A stretch of 64,000 nucleotides of DNA. Origin: Pseudomonas sp. MAG733B. Its GTDB lineage: Bacteria; Pseudomonadota; Gammaproteobacteria; Pseudomonadales; Pseudomonadaceae. Every line of letters begins with the position of its first letter. Position 1 is the stretch's first letter. A program made the translations under genes and the position numbers. The notes beneath the pieces were generated by a model. That model was given only the letters and a program-made list of their open reading frames with translations, was not told where the DNA came from and ran no database searches. The DNA lies in contig NZ_CP145732.1 in the NCBI RefSeq assembly GCF_036884845.1, forward strand, positions 4,154,001 to 4,218,000. The letters are read 5' to 3'. Shown in pieces: positions 38,310 to 46,601 of the stretch.

Positions 38310-38909
38310 CTAGTCGAAGGTCTCGGCAAGGTCAATCGAATGCGGCGAGCGGCTCCAGTATTCCAGGACAAAATCTGCTTCTTCATGACGAACCAGACGA
38401 TGCAGGTGCAGGCGCTCCGCAAGTGCCGAATGAACGTCGCGGCCGTCCTGTGAACACCCGTCAATCGGGTGCAACCAATGACAGGCCAGAACGCCACCCT
38501 CCGGGCTCAGGCTGAGTAATGTTTTTTCGATCACCTGGTGCCACGCCTTGGCATCCAGAAAGTACCCAACTTCGCTCAATACGATCAGATCAAACAGGCC
38601 GTGGGGCCAGTCTTCTGGAATGCTCGCCTGCTCGACGCGAACGTGGGGGAGTTGACGCAATCGATGTTGTGAAAGCGTCACGGCCTTGTCATTGAGGTCC
38701 TGACACAGCAGCGACTCACAGCGCTCGGCCAGCATCGCACTCAGCTCACCGTTGGCGCAGGCGGGTTCGAAAACACGCTGATAACGCTGGCGTGGCAGCA
38801 TGGCCAACATCAGGTCACGTTTGCGTTTCTCATACCAGCGCGTACGGAAAGACCAAGGGTCGTCACTGGCGTTGAACAGTTGTTGGAAGTAGTCAGGCGA
38901 CATGCTCAT
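38310..38909 (-). CDS. SAM-dependent methyltransferase (NodS-like)
   Basis: 199 residues. It has a Rossmann methyltransferase fold: VFEPACANGELSAMLAERC is motif I, LLCQDLNDKAV the acidic strand, and LFDLIVLSEVGYFL motif IV. The opening DYFQQLFNASDDPWSFRTRWYEKRKRD is the pattern of the NodS family, whose founding member N-methylates a deacetylated chitooligosaccharide. Its ATG overlaps the stop of the deacetylase gene (ATGA), which fits methylation of the amine freed by that enzyme. The acceptor is inferred. Confidence 0.83.
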   Translation of the reverse strand: MSMSPDYFQQLFNASDDPWSFRTRWYEKRKRDLMLAMLPRQRYQRVFEPACANGELSAMLAERCESLLCQDLNDKAVTLSQHRLRQLPHVRVEQASIPEDWPHGLFDLIVLSEVGYFLDAKAWHQVIEKTLLSLSPEGGVLACHWLHPIDGCSQDGRDVHSALAERLHLHRLVRHEEADFVLEYWSRSPHSIDLAETFD

Positions 38910-39679
38910 AGAAACACCAGTTCAAAGGGCTGCAAGAGTCGTTCGATAGTTTGTTGATCAAGCACTGCCGGGGTTTGGCCATCTGTAGTGACCTGAGAGA
39001 CATGGGCGTTGATAGCGCGGCGCTTTTTCGCTAATACCGGCGCATCAAGCATTAACTTGCGTGCGCGCGCCCAGGGAATTCTTGGATCATTGGGTCGCGC
39101 CCAATGCCATGCCCAGATCGGCACTTCGATCAAACAGGCTTTGCGCTGTGACGCCGCAAAGGCCGCTGCCCTGCCGGTCGCTTCGTGATCGCAATGTCCA
39201 TCGAGTCGCCAGGTCGATATCAGCCGATCTCCCGGGCGTATGACTTCCAATAGTTGCTCGACCAACTGGTCTTCCTGCCCGGCTACAGCGCTATCCGGGA
39301 AACCCAATCGTTGCCAGTCCAAGGCATTGGCATCGAGCCCCAAGCAGTCGACGGCGCGCAAGCTTTCCAGCGGACGCTGTTGACGAAGCCGTGACGGTGT
39401 CCGCTCCTGCGAACATGGATGACTGGCTTCGCCATCGGTGACCGCAAGCATCACCACATCGGCCTCCCGGCCCCTCATTCCGGCCAGGATGCCTGCGCAG
39501 CCAAGGACTTCATCGTCAGGGTGAGGTGCGATCACAATCAGGCGATGGCCCGTGGGGATCAGTTGCTGGTGGATTATGGTCGGCACACACGCCAGCGAGT
39601 GGCTGGCCTGCCATTCAGCCAGCGTCGTACCCGCGCCACGGATGAGATTTTCCGCTTCAGCGCACTTCACAATATCCAC
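38906..39679 (-). CDS. PIG-L family deacetylase
   Basis: 257 residues. The LmbE/PIG-L metal site is visible in VIAPHPDDEVLGC (His and Asp-Asp) and RLDGHCDHEATGRAA (His). Members remove the acetyl group from N-acetylglucosamine units of lipids or small thiols. The start is a GTG inside the last codons of the acyl-CoA dehydrogenase gene (13-base overlap), and its stop overlaps the methyltransferase start. The three minus-strand genes are therefore one translationally coupled operon. There is no signal peptide, so it is cytoplasmic. Confidence 0.86.
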   Translation of the reverse strand: MDIVKCAEAENLIRGAGTTLAEWQASHSLACVPTIIHQQLIPTGHRLIVIAPHPDDEVLGCAGILAGMRGREADVVMLAVTDGEASHPCSQERTPSRLRQQRPLESLRAVDCLGLDANALDWQRLGFPDSAVAGQEDQLVEQLLEVIRPGDRLISTWRLDGHCDHEATGRAAAFAASQRKACLIEVPIWAWHWARPNDPRIPWARARKLMLDAPVLAKKRRAINAHVSQVTTDGQTPAVLDQQTIERLLQPFELVFL

Positions 39680-40695
39680 CCATCAACGCCATGAGCAGCG
39701 ATCAGTTCACCGAGCGCCGCAAGATCTTTCTCCGCGTGACTTTGCCGGATGAACACCGGCAGATCGGCGGCGAGCCTGGCGAAGTGAGCGTTACGACAAA
39801 ATGGCGTGGCACCGAGAGCGCGCCCCACATGCTCAAGCACGCCGTTGACCGTTGTTTCCACTTGGGCACGTAATCGCCGCACAGGTATCTCAGCCGACCG
39901 TCGAGGGTTGGCATCGATCCACGTTGCGGTTTCTCTCAAGGACGCCGAGGCCGCGCACAACGCTGCATCGACAGCGCCAAGGTGAGCGGCGGCATGCGCA
40001 TCGTGATGGGGCTGACGACAGTGTTCCCGAAGATAACCGGCAAGCGCACAGGCCGCGCCGTACCAACAGGCAGCGATGCCCCCGCCGCCCTGCCAAAAAC
40101 CGGGTCGACCCACATACTGACCCGGCAACCCGACACATCGACCCAACGCACCTTCGAACTCGACATCAACGCTGGCCGTACTGCCCATGCCAACTGCCTG
40201 CCAACTTTCACCCACAGTGCTGATGCCCGACTGACGCAAATCCACCGCGACCAGTTGTGGTCGATGTTGCTCATCCCACGCGGTCAACAGGGCCCGATCA
40301 AGCATGGGCGCACCGGAACACCAGGCTTTGCGCCCCTGCAAGTACACCTGATCTGCCTGGCGATCAACGATGTTGACCCGGGCAAAATGCGGTTCGGCAG
40401 CCCAAGTGCCCCAGGCGCCGGCGGCGATGGGTGCGTCGGGCTCAAGCTCCGTCATGATCGCCAGCGCATCGGTATGGCCTTCGAACAGTTTGACCAAGGC
40501 CAGATCGCTCGCGGAGACAGCGGCCAACATCCCCCATCGTTCCAGTGTTTGACCTTGTCCAGGCATAGGCAGGACTGTTGATCCGCAGTCGATGAGTTCC
40601 TGCATCATCTGTTGTAGCGCACTGTCCGGCGCGGGAGTCGCGGGCCGAGAGGCAAACGTGTCCAGCAGATTTTCAAAGATGGCGGAGCTGCTCAT
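39667..40695 (-). CDS. Acyl-CoA dehydrogenase-like protein
   Basis: 342 residues. It shows a flavin acyl-CoA dehydrogenase layout: an N-terminal helical part, the beta domain (AWGTWAAEPHFARV, LQGRKAWCSGAPML) and a C-terminal helical bundle. The sequence is divergent and the usual catalytic glutamate is not obvious, so it may be an oxidase, a hydroxylase-like member or inactive. First gene of the coupled minus-strand trio with PIG-L and NodS-like enzymes. A lipid or amino-sugar substrate is possible; nothing in the sequence settles it. Confidence 0.75.
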   Translation of the reverse strand: MSSSAIFENLLDTFASRPATPAPDSALQQMMQELIDCGSTVLPMPGQGQTLERWGMLAAVSASDLALVKLFEGHTDALAIMTELEPDAPIAAGAWGTWAAEPHFARVNIVDRQADQVYLQGRKAWCSGAPMLDRALLTAWDEQHRPQLVAVDLRQSGISTVGESWQAVGMGSTASVDVEFEGALGRCVGLPGQYVGRPGFWQGGGGIAACWYGAACALAGYLREHCRQPHHDAHAAAHLGAVDAALCAASASLRETATWIDANPRRSAEIPVRRLRAQVETTVNGVLEHVGRALGATPFCRNAHFARLAADLPVFIRQSHAEKDLAALGELIAAHGVDGWIL

Positions 40696-40720
40696 GGCCC
40701 ATTCTCCGGTTCTGAACTTG

Positions 40721-41470
40721 CTATGGGGTGTTCTTGATGTTCAGAGGTAGGTGACACGTCGACAGTTCCAACGCATTGCGCAGCGCTGCACCGCTCGCCG
40801 TATTGTCGAAAATGCACCAGACGGTCACGCCCTCGGCAGCTACAAGCCGCAGTTGATTCGCAAGGTTCTGCAAATAGGGTTGGTCATAGGCGCTGTAGTA
40901 AATGCGCGGCGAACCATGCAGTCGCCAATACTGCACTTCAGGTGCTCCGGCCGGTAATGAGTCGGTGCTGATGCGTGACGGATCGACTGCCGCCTGGGTA
41001 ATCCGATACTCCATCAGCAAAGGGGCGGCACCCACCCAGGATTCGTGCCGGGGCTCCAGAATGACCGCCCCGGAATATTGCGCCTTCAGCACCCTGAAGA
41101 AGCTTTCTGCAACCGATTCGTCAAATACCAGCGACGGTGGTAGCTGTACCAGCAAGCCACCCAAACGCTCACCCAATCCGCAGCATTGACCGAGGAATTC
41201 GTCCAGCGGCTGTTCACAGTTCACTAAACGCAGTTCGTGGGTGATGTGCTTGGGTACTTTTACGCAAAACCGAAACATTTGCGGCACCGACTCGGCCCAG
41301 CGGGCGTAAGTCTGATGACGGTGCGGTCGATAAAACGAGCTGTTGATTTCTACGCAATTCAATGTCGAGCCATAGCGTTGCAGATGCGTGCCTTCAACCG
41401 GAAACGCCGCCGCCTGTTCGCGCCCCACACTCCAGCCTGCGCAGCCAATGTAGATCGGCAGATCACTCAA
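40721..41470 (-). CDS. DUF72 domain protein (YecE-like)
   Basis: 249 residues with a TIM-barrel-like fold: IYIGCAGWSVGREQ at the start, INSSFYRPHRHQTYARWAE, FCVKVPKHITHE, LVQLPPSL, and VWCIFDNTASGAAL at the end are all DUF72 marks. Function is not established. I chose the TTG at 41470: GAGGG lies 7 bases upstream, inside the tail of the preceding gene, and the result fits the family start. The longer frame (41536) would overlap the TPP enzyme and has a non-conserved head. It is probably the last gene of an operon with the TPP enzyme. Confidence 0.82.
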   Translation of the reverse strand: MSDLPIYIGCAGWSVGREQAAAFPVEGTHLQRYGSTLNCVEINSSFYRPHRHQTYARWAESVPQMFRFCVKVPKHITHELRLVNCEQPLDEFLGQCCGLGERLGGLLVQLPPSLVFDESVAESFFRVLKAQYSGAVILEPRHESWVGAAPLLMEYRITQAAVDPSRISTDSLPAGAPEVQYWRLHGSPRIYYSAYDQPYLQNLANQLRLVAAEGVTVWCIFDNTASGAALRNALELSTCHLPLNIKNTP

Positions 41471-41483
41471 AGGATGACCCTCG

Positions 41484-43298
41484 CTATTTTTTGCGCGGCA
41501 ACACGGCTCCCAATACCTGCTTGGCGGTTTGCACAATCACACCGGCCTCATCCGGATCGCCCCTGAGCAACGTCGTGGCGAACTTTTTCGCTTGCTCAAG
41601 CTTGATGTGCGGGGGGAGCGGCGGCACATTCGGATCGGTCTTGAACTCGATCAACACGGGTACGTCGGACGCCAACGCCTGTTCCCAGGCACCCGCAACG
41701 TCTTCTTCGCGCTCGACAAAAATGCCCTTCAAGCCGATGGAAATGGCGAAAAGGTGATACGGGACGTCGGGAATGTTTTGCGAGGCTTCAAACTTTGGAT
41801 CGCCTTCCATGACCCGCTGCTCCCACGTCACCTGATTGAGGTCTTCGTTATTGAACACGGCGCAGATCCATTTGGGGCTTTCCCATTGCCGCCAGTATTT
41901 GGCCACGGTGATGAGCTCGGCCATATTGCTCATTTGCATCGCACCATCGCCGACCAAGGCAATCACTGCGCGTTGCGGGAAGGCAAACTTAGCGGCAATC
42001 GCATAAGGCACGGCGGCGCCCATCGAGGCCAGCCCACCCGATAGCGAGCATTTCATGCCGCGACGGATCTTCAGGTCACGGGCGTACCAATTGGCACATG
42101 AGCCCGAATCGCTGGTGATGATCGCCAGCTCCGGAAGTCGTGGTGAAAGCTCGAAAACCACCCGCTGGGGATTGATCGGCGAGGCTTTTACCATCGCGCG
42201 TTTTTCCAGGGTTTTCTCCCAACTGCTGCGCCAGCCTTCGACCTTTTTCCGCCACTTGCGAGACGTCTTGTGTTCCAGCAAGGGCAGTAACGCCGCGAGC
42301 GTCTCGCCGGCATCGCCCACCAGATTCACTTCCATCGGATAACGCAAGCTGAGCATGTCGGGCTGCAAATCGATCTGCACCCCGCGTGCCTGCCCTTCTT
42401 TTGGCAAGAACTCCGAATAGGGAAATCCGGAACCGATCATCAGCAAGGTGTCGCATTCGGTCATCAGCTTGTAGCTGGGCTCGGTGCCGAGCAACCCGAT
42501 GCTGCCGGTGACCCAAGGCAGTTCGTCAGGCAGCGCCGCTTTGCCGAGCAAGGCCTTGGCCACGCCGGCTCCGAGTATTTCCGCTACCGCGATTACTTGA
42601 TCGGTTGCCTGCAAGGCACCGGCGCCGACCAGTATTGCAACCTTCTCCCCTGCATTGAGTACTTCGGCTGCCCGTTGCAAATCCGCTTCATAAGGCAGCA
42701 CTTTCGGCTTGCTGTAACCGACCCCGGAATGCACCGTGCCATGCGCCCTGCCCGGCGCTTCATACTCGGCGTCCTGCAGGTCATTGGGCAGGATAATCGC
42801 GGTGACGCGACGCTCGCCAAGCGAGGTGCGCACCGCGCGGTCAACCAGGTGTCGGACTTGCGCGGGCACCGAAGCTTGTTGCACGAAAGCACCGGCGACA
42901 TCCTTGAACATCGACAGCAGATCAAGCTCTTGCTGGTAGTGACCGCCGAGCGCTGCGCGAGCCTGCTGGCCGACAATCGCCAAGACAGGCATGTGATCCA
43001 TCCGCGCATCGTAGAGCCCGGTGATCAGGTGAGAAGCGCCAGGGCCGGAAGTGGCGATGCACACGCCAAGCTCGCCGGTGAACTTGGCGTGCGCCGACGC
43101 CATGAACGCGGCCATTTCTTCGTGCCGGGCCTGGATGAATTCGATTTTCCCCTGCGCTCGGCTCAGGGCGCCGAACACCCCGTTTATGCCATCCCCCGGA
43201 TAACCAAAAATCCTCGTCACGCCCCATTGGCTGAGCCGCTCGACCAGAAAATCCCCCACTGTCATCGTCATGTCGTTGTTCGCCTGTAACCGATCCAT
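41484..43298 (-). CDS. Thiamine pyrophosphate-requiring enzyme (pyruvate oxidase/acetolactate synthase-like)
   Basis: 604 residues. Three-domain TPP enzyme. The N-terminal PYR domain has GYPGDGINGVFGAL and the cofactor-activating glutamate in ARHEEMAAFMASAHAK. The central FAD-type domain has AILVGAGAL. The C-terminal PP domain has the TPP/metal motif GDGAMQMSNMAELITVAKY...NNEDLN. It best fits the poorly characterised stress-linked group near pyruvate oxidase. The ATG at 43298 gives a normal start; the frame runs to 43415. Upstream lie CioAB genes on the same strand, so pyruvate-to-quinone electron flow into the oxidase is an appealing but unproven link. Confidence 0.85.
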   Translation of the reverse strand: MDRLQANNDMTMTVGDFLVERLSQWGVTRIFGYPGDGINGVFGALSRAQGKIEFIQARHEEMAAFMASAHAKFTGELGVCIATSGPGASHLITGLYDARMDHMPVLAIVGQQARAALGGHYQQELDLLSMFKDVAGAFVQQASVPAQVRHLVDRAVRTSLGERRVTAIILPNDLQDAEYEAPGRAHGTVHSGVGYSKPKVLPYEADLQRAAEVLNAGEKVAILVGAGALQATDQVIAVAEILGAGVAKALLGKAALPDELPWVTGSIGLLGTEPSYKLMTECDTLLMIGSGFPYSEFLPKEGQARGVQIDLQPDMLSLRYPMEVNLVGDAGETLAALLPLLEHKTSRKWRKKVEGWRSSWEKTLEKRAMVKASPINPQRVVFELSPRLPELAIITSDSGSCANWYARDLKIRRGMKCSLSGGLASMGAAVPYAIAAKFAFPQRAVIALVGDGAMQMSNMAELITVAKYWRQWESPKWICAVFNNEDLNQVTWEQRVMEGDPKFEASQNIPDVPYHLFAISIGLKGIFVEREEDVAGAWEQALASDVPVLIEFKTDPNVPPLPPHIKLEQAKKFATTLLRGDPDEAGVIVQTAKQVLGAVLPRKK

Positions 43299-43418
43299 AA
43301 ACGTTCCCGACGGGACATGCCAGCGGGAGGTGTAAAGGTCTGGACAGTCAGGCCAACTTTGAAGTTCGAACAAAAACGCCTGAAACCGACCTCTGCCGGA
43401 TCGGCCAGCGTTCAACCT

Positions 43419-44420
43419 TCAGTCCCGAACGGGATGAACCTTGCCACTGAAAACCCTGAATCCATAGGTGTTGTAGATGAGCGTCACCGGTATCAATACG
43501 GCAAATCCAACCAACATGAATACCTGACTGACGGGACTGGAGGCAGCGGCTTGCAGGGTCAGGTTAGGCGGGACAATCAGTGGAAAAAGCGCTGCAATCA
43601 TCATGGCGAAGGCCAGGACAAAGATGCCCAGCGCGGCAAACAACGGCAGATAATCCCGCCGGCTCCAGCAGCCCAGGATGAAGCCGACCGTCAGGATGAA
43701 AAACAACGCGGCGCCAGGCATCCAGACAAACGTGTCGGACAGCCGCTGCGCATACCGAACATCCAGTTTCGCCGTCCAGACGACCAACACCGCCAGCAGC
43801 GCGATGGTCACGACGGCCAGGCTTTTTGCCTGGCGCTTTGAGCGCTGCTGGAGTTCATCCTCAGTGCGCCAATAGAGCCAGCACGCCCCCAGCCATGTGT
43901 AACCCACCACCAGCACTGCACCACAAAACAGTGGAAACGGTCCCATCCACTCTCGCCCGTCCCCGGTGTATTGCGCGCCGTTATTCGGCAGCCCTTGAAC
44001 CAGCGTACCGAGGACAATTCCCTGTGTTCCGCCGACGAGTAACGAAGCACACATCAGCAAGCCGTCAACACAACGCTTGATGGTTTGATCAGGCACATAG
44101 TCGCGAAACTCCAGCGCGACCGCACGAACAATCAAAGCCAGAAACATCACAATGAATGGCAGATACAGCGCCGGAAGCAAGATCGCATAGGCCATTGGAA
44201 AAAGCGCCAACAGACCACCGCCGCCCAGCACCAGCCAGGTCTCATTGGCGTCCCAGATCGGCAAGATGGTCACCGCCATGGCCCGCCGTTGTTTGCTACA
44301 ACGGGTGAACCCTAGAAGAACTCCCACCCCAAGATCCGTGCCGTCGAGCAGGACATAGTTCAACACTGAGAACGCCAGGGCTGCGGCGGATAGCAGGGTT
44401 ATCCAGTCATTGCCCCACAT
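43419..44420 (-). CDS. cioB: Cytochrome bd-type ubiquinol oxidase subunit II (CioB)
   Basis: 333 residues with eight or nine hydrophobic segments. The N-terminus reads LNYVLLDGTDLGVGVLLGFT, followed by WDANETWLVLGGGGLLALFPMAY, both standard CydB/CioB blocks. It pairs with subunit I immediately upstream (12-base gap). Together they oxidise ubiquinol and reduce oxygen at the inner membrane. Named Cio rather than Cyd because subunit I lacks the long Q loop. Confidence 0.9.
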   Translation of the reverse strand: MWGNDWITLLSAAALAFSVLNYVLLDGTDLGVGVLLGFTRCSKQRRAMAVTILPIWDANETWLVLGGGGLLALFPMAYAILLPALYLPFIVMFLALIVRAVALEFRDYVPDQTIKRCVDGLLMCASLLVGGTQGIVLGTLVQGLPNNGAQYTGDGREWMGPFPLFCGAVLVVGYTWLGACWLYWRTEDELQQRSKRQAKSLAVVTIALLAVLVVWTAKLDVRYAQRLSDTFVWMPGAALFFILTVGFILGCWSRRDYLPLFAALGIFVLAFAMMIAALFPLIVPPNLTLQAAASSPVSQVFMLVGFAVLIPVTLIYNTYGFRVFSGKVHPVRD

Positions 44421-44432
44421 GGGTTCGCCCCC

Positions 44433-45809
44433 TCAAGAGTCGCCGGTCTCATCCGCCAGCGTGGGTTGCGGGCCAGGTTCGTCCTCCTGCGCAGGTTTGC
44501 GCAGGATTCGTAAAAGCACCCAAAGCCCGATGCCGAAGATCAACAGATAAAAGCCGAGGATCGACCACGTCGATGCAATCACCTGCCGATGCGAAATCGA
44601 GGACAGACTGTCGGCCGTGCGCAACAAACCGTAAACCGTGAACGGTTGGCGGCCCACCTCCGTCACCACCCAGCCACTGAGCATGGCCAGAAAACCGGCG
44701 GGAGCCAACAACACGCAACCTCGCATCATCCAGCGAGCACCGAACAGCCGTTGCCGGCGACGCAGCACCCAACTGACCAAGCCCTGCCCCAGCATCAGCA
44801 GACCTAGCCCGACCATGAATCGAAAAGCGAAAAATACAATCGGCACGGGCGGGATATCCTGGGGCGCAAATTCATCCAGCGCAGCGATGGTGCCCGTCAG
44901 GTTGTAGCGCAGATACAGCGAGCCGACTCGAGGGATCGCCAATTCCCAGTGATTGCGCCGCTCATCCATATCCGGCACGGCAAACAGACGCATCGGCTCG
45001 CCCGCTCCTTCTGGCGGACGTGTCCAGGAGCCTTCGATTGCGGCCACCTTCTGCGGCTGCACGGCGAGGCTGTGCTCAGCGTGGAAATGCCCGACGACAA
45101 TTTGCGCCGGTGCAAGCACAAGGATTGTCCATAGCGCCATGGAGTACTGGAGGCGAGCTCGCGGGTTTTCAGGCTCCTTCAGCAACTGCCATGCACTGGC
45201 TCCGGCCACCAGCGTGGCGGTGCCGAGCATCGCCGCCAATGTCATGTGCACCAGTCGATACGGAAACGATGGATTGAAGATAATCGCCCACCAATCCTGC
45301 GCTATAAAACGGCCATCGGCGCCGATGGAGAAACCGGCCGGGGTCTGCATCCAGGAATTGGCCGAGAGGATCCAGAAAGCACTTATCAACGACCCGGCTG
45401 CGACGGCGCAGGTGGCGAAGAAATGCACGCGCGGGCCTACTTTCTTCAACCCGAACAGCATGATTCCCAGGAAGCCAGCCTCCAGGAAGAAAGCGGCCAG
45501 CACTTCATAGAACATCAACGGGCCAAGGATATCTCCGGCCTGGGTCGAAAGCCGCGACCAGTTGAGCCCGAACTGATATTCCAGAATCAGCCCCGAGGCC
45601 GTGCCCACCGCTACGGTAAGGGCAAATATTTTCAACCAGTAGCGATAGACATCCAGGTAGATCTTTCTTCCACGCAACAGCCACAGGCCTTCGAGCACCA
45701 TGAGAAAATTGGCCAGACCGATGGTGAGTGCTGCCAGCACGATATGAAAACTGATGGTGATCGCGAACTGGGCACGCGCAGCCAGAAGCGCCGACTCGAC
45801 AGCTTCCAT
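44433..45809 (-). CDS. cioA: Cytochrome bd-type ubiquinol oxidase subunit I (cyanide-insensitive type, CioA)
   Basis: About 458 residues. The N-terminus FAITISFHIVLAALTIGLANFLMVLEG contains the haem-ligand histidine, YEVLAAFFLEAGFLGIMLFG lies in a later helix, and VTEVGRQPFTVYGLLRT is the GRQP signature. The region between helices VI and VII is short, as in the Cio group. Haem-copper and cyanide inhibitors affect this group little. The ATG at 45809 is preferred over a GTG at 45818. The C-terminal tail is acidic. First gene of the cioAB operon. Confidence 0.9.
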   Translation of the reverse strand: MEAVESALLAARAQFAITISFHIVLAALTIGLANFLMVLEGLWLLRGRKIYLDVYRYWLKIFALTVAVGTASGLILEYQFGLNWSRLSTQAGDILGPLMFYEVLAAFFLEAGFLGIMLFGLKKVGPRVHFFATCAVAAGSLISAFWILSANSWMQTPAGFSIGADGRFIAQDWWAIIFNPSFPYRLVHMTLAAMLGTATLVAGASAWQLLKEPENPRARLQYSMALWTILVLAPAQIVVGHFHAEHSLAVQPQKVAAIEGSWTRPPEGAGEPMRLFAVPDMDERRNHWELAIPRVGSLYLRYNLTGTIAALDEFAPQDIPPVPIVFFAFRFMVGLGLLMLGQGLVSWVLRRRQRLFGARWMMRGCVLLAPAGFLAMLSGWVVTEVGRQPFTVYGLLRTADSLSSISHRQVIASTWSILGFYLLIFGIGLWVLLRILRKPAQEDEPGPQPTLADETGDS

Positions 45810-45841
45810 AAAGGTCACTCGTGTTGAGCAGTGTCACGGTA

Positions 45842-45866
45842 GAACATCGTAAACGCCCGGATGTTC
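45842..45866. promoter_or_regulatory. Inverted repeat upstream of cioA
   Basis: GAACATC-N11-GATGTTC is a perfect 7-base inverted repeat, 33 bases upstream of the cioA start. On the minus strand it also gives GAAC-N19-TCTAC, similar to the ECF-like promoters elsewhere in the window. Operator or promoter; not resolved. Confidence 0.4.
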
Positions 45867-45930
45867 AAGCCACGCGACATGAGGCAGGCTTTTGCAAATA
45901 TCTTCGAATCGAGTTTGTGCCTATTTCAAT

Positions 45931-45956
45931 CAAGCCCCGAGATAAATCGGGGCTTG
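45931..45956 (-). terminator. Intrinsic terminator-like hairpin after the KGG gene
   Basis: CAAGCCCCGA and TCGGGGCTTG form a perfect 10-bp stem with a 6-base loop, 17 bases beyond the stop of the minus-strand KGG gene. The U-tract is weak. Confidence 0.65.
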
Positions 45957-45973
45957 ACCAGACTCACACCGCA

Positions 45974-46336
45974 TCAGGATTTACGGCCTCCTCCGTCGCT
46001 GTGTTCGCCTCCCTTACGCCCCGCTTCAGAAGCCTTGTCGCGGTCATCGGCAAAATTGCCGCCGCGCCCGGTTCCCTGGCCACCGCCAGTGGATTGATCA
46101 GCGTCGGTTGATTGCCGCCCACCCGATGCCTGACCACCTTTTTGCCCAGGTTTGTTCATGTTTTCCTTATCGTCAGCAAATTCGCCTCCGCGATTGCCTT
46201 GCCCACCTCCTGACATACGATCGGCATCGCGCGATTGTTGTCCGCCTGAAGCCTGGCCGCCTTTCTTGCCAGCTTCAGAAGCCTTGTCTCGGTCATTGGA
46301 AAAATTGCCGGGATTGTTATTTCCTGTATTGGCCAT
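45974..46336 (-). CDS. KGG repeat general stress protein
   Basis: 120 residues, highly hydrophilic and Gly/Ser/Lys-rich. There are three KGG units: DRDKASEAGKKGGQASGG, ENMNKPGQKGGQASGG and DRDKASEAGRKGGEHSDG, separated by GGGQG-rich linkers. This is the con-10/GsiB-type hydrophilin pattern, predicted to be disordered and linked to desiccation and osmotic tolerance. The ATG at 46336 is used because GAGGTG is 7-8 bases before it; the ATG six bases upstream is too close. An AlgU-like promoter lies upstream. Confidence 0.88.
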   Translation of the reverse strand: MANTGNNNPGNFSNDRDKASEAGKKGGQASGGQQSRDADRMSGGGQGNRGGEFADDKENMNKPGQKGGQASGGRQSTDADQSTGGGQGTGRGGNFADDRDKASEAGRKGGEHSDGGGRKS

Positions 46337-46383
46337 TTTCATTCACCTCTTACATCGTTAGTACGAGCGTTCGCCCGTGTAAT

Positions 46384-46410
46384 TCGGAGGATGCAGAAAA
46401 TCGAAAGTTT
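46384..46410 (-). promoter_or_regulatory. Candidate AlgU-like promoter of the KGG gene
   Basis: On the minus strand AAACTT (46410-46405) and TCCGA (46388-46384) are separated by exactly 16 bases, close to GAACTT-N16-TCTGA. The start would be about 40 bases before the ATG at 46336. Tentative, but consistent with stress control of KGG genes. Confidence 0.4.
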
Positions 46411-46601
46411 GGAAAAAACATCAAGCTTGCGACGAGCGGATTCGCATCGTTAGTTCCATTGAAAACAAAGGCTTTAGACTGGCGGTGCGGTTCGTCGGAG
46501 TGCGTGATTCAAGCCGTTTTTTTCGCTGAAAACGGTGAATATTTACTAGACTCATTAGCTCAAAAGAAGGTTTACAAACGCCGAAATTCGGAGATCAATC
46601 G

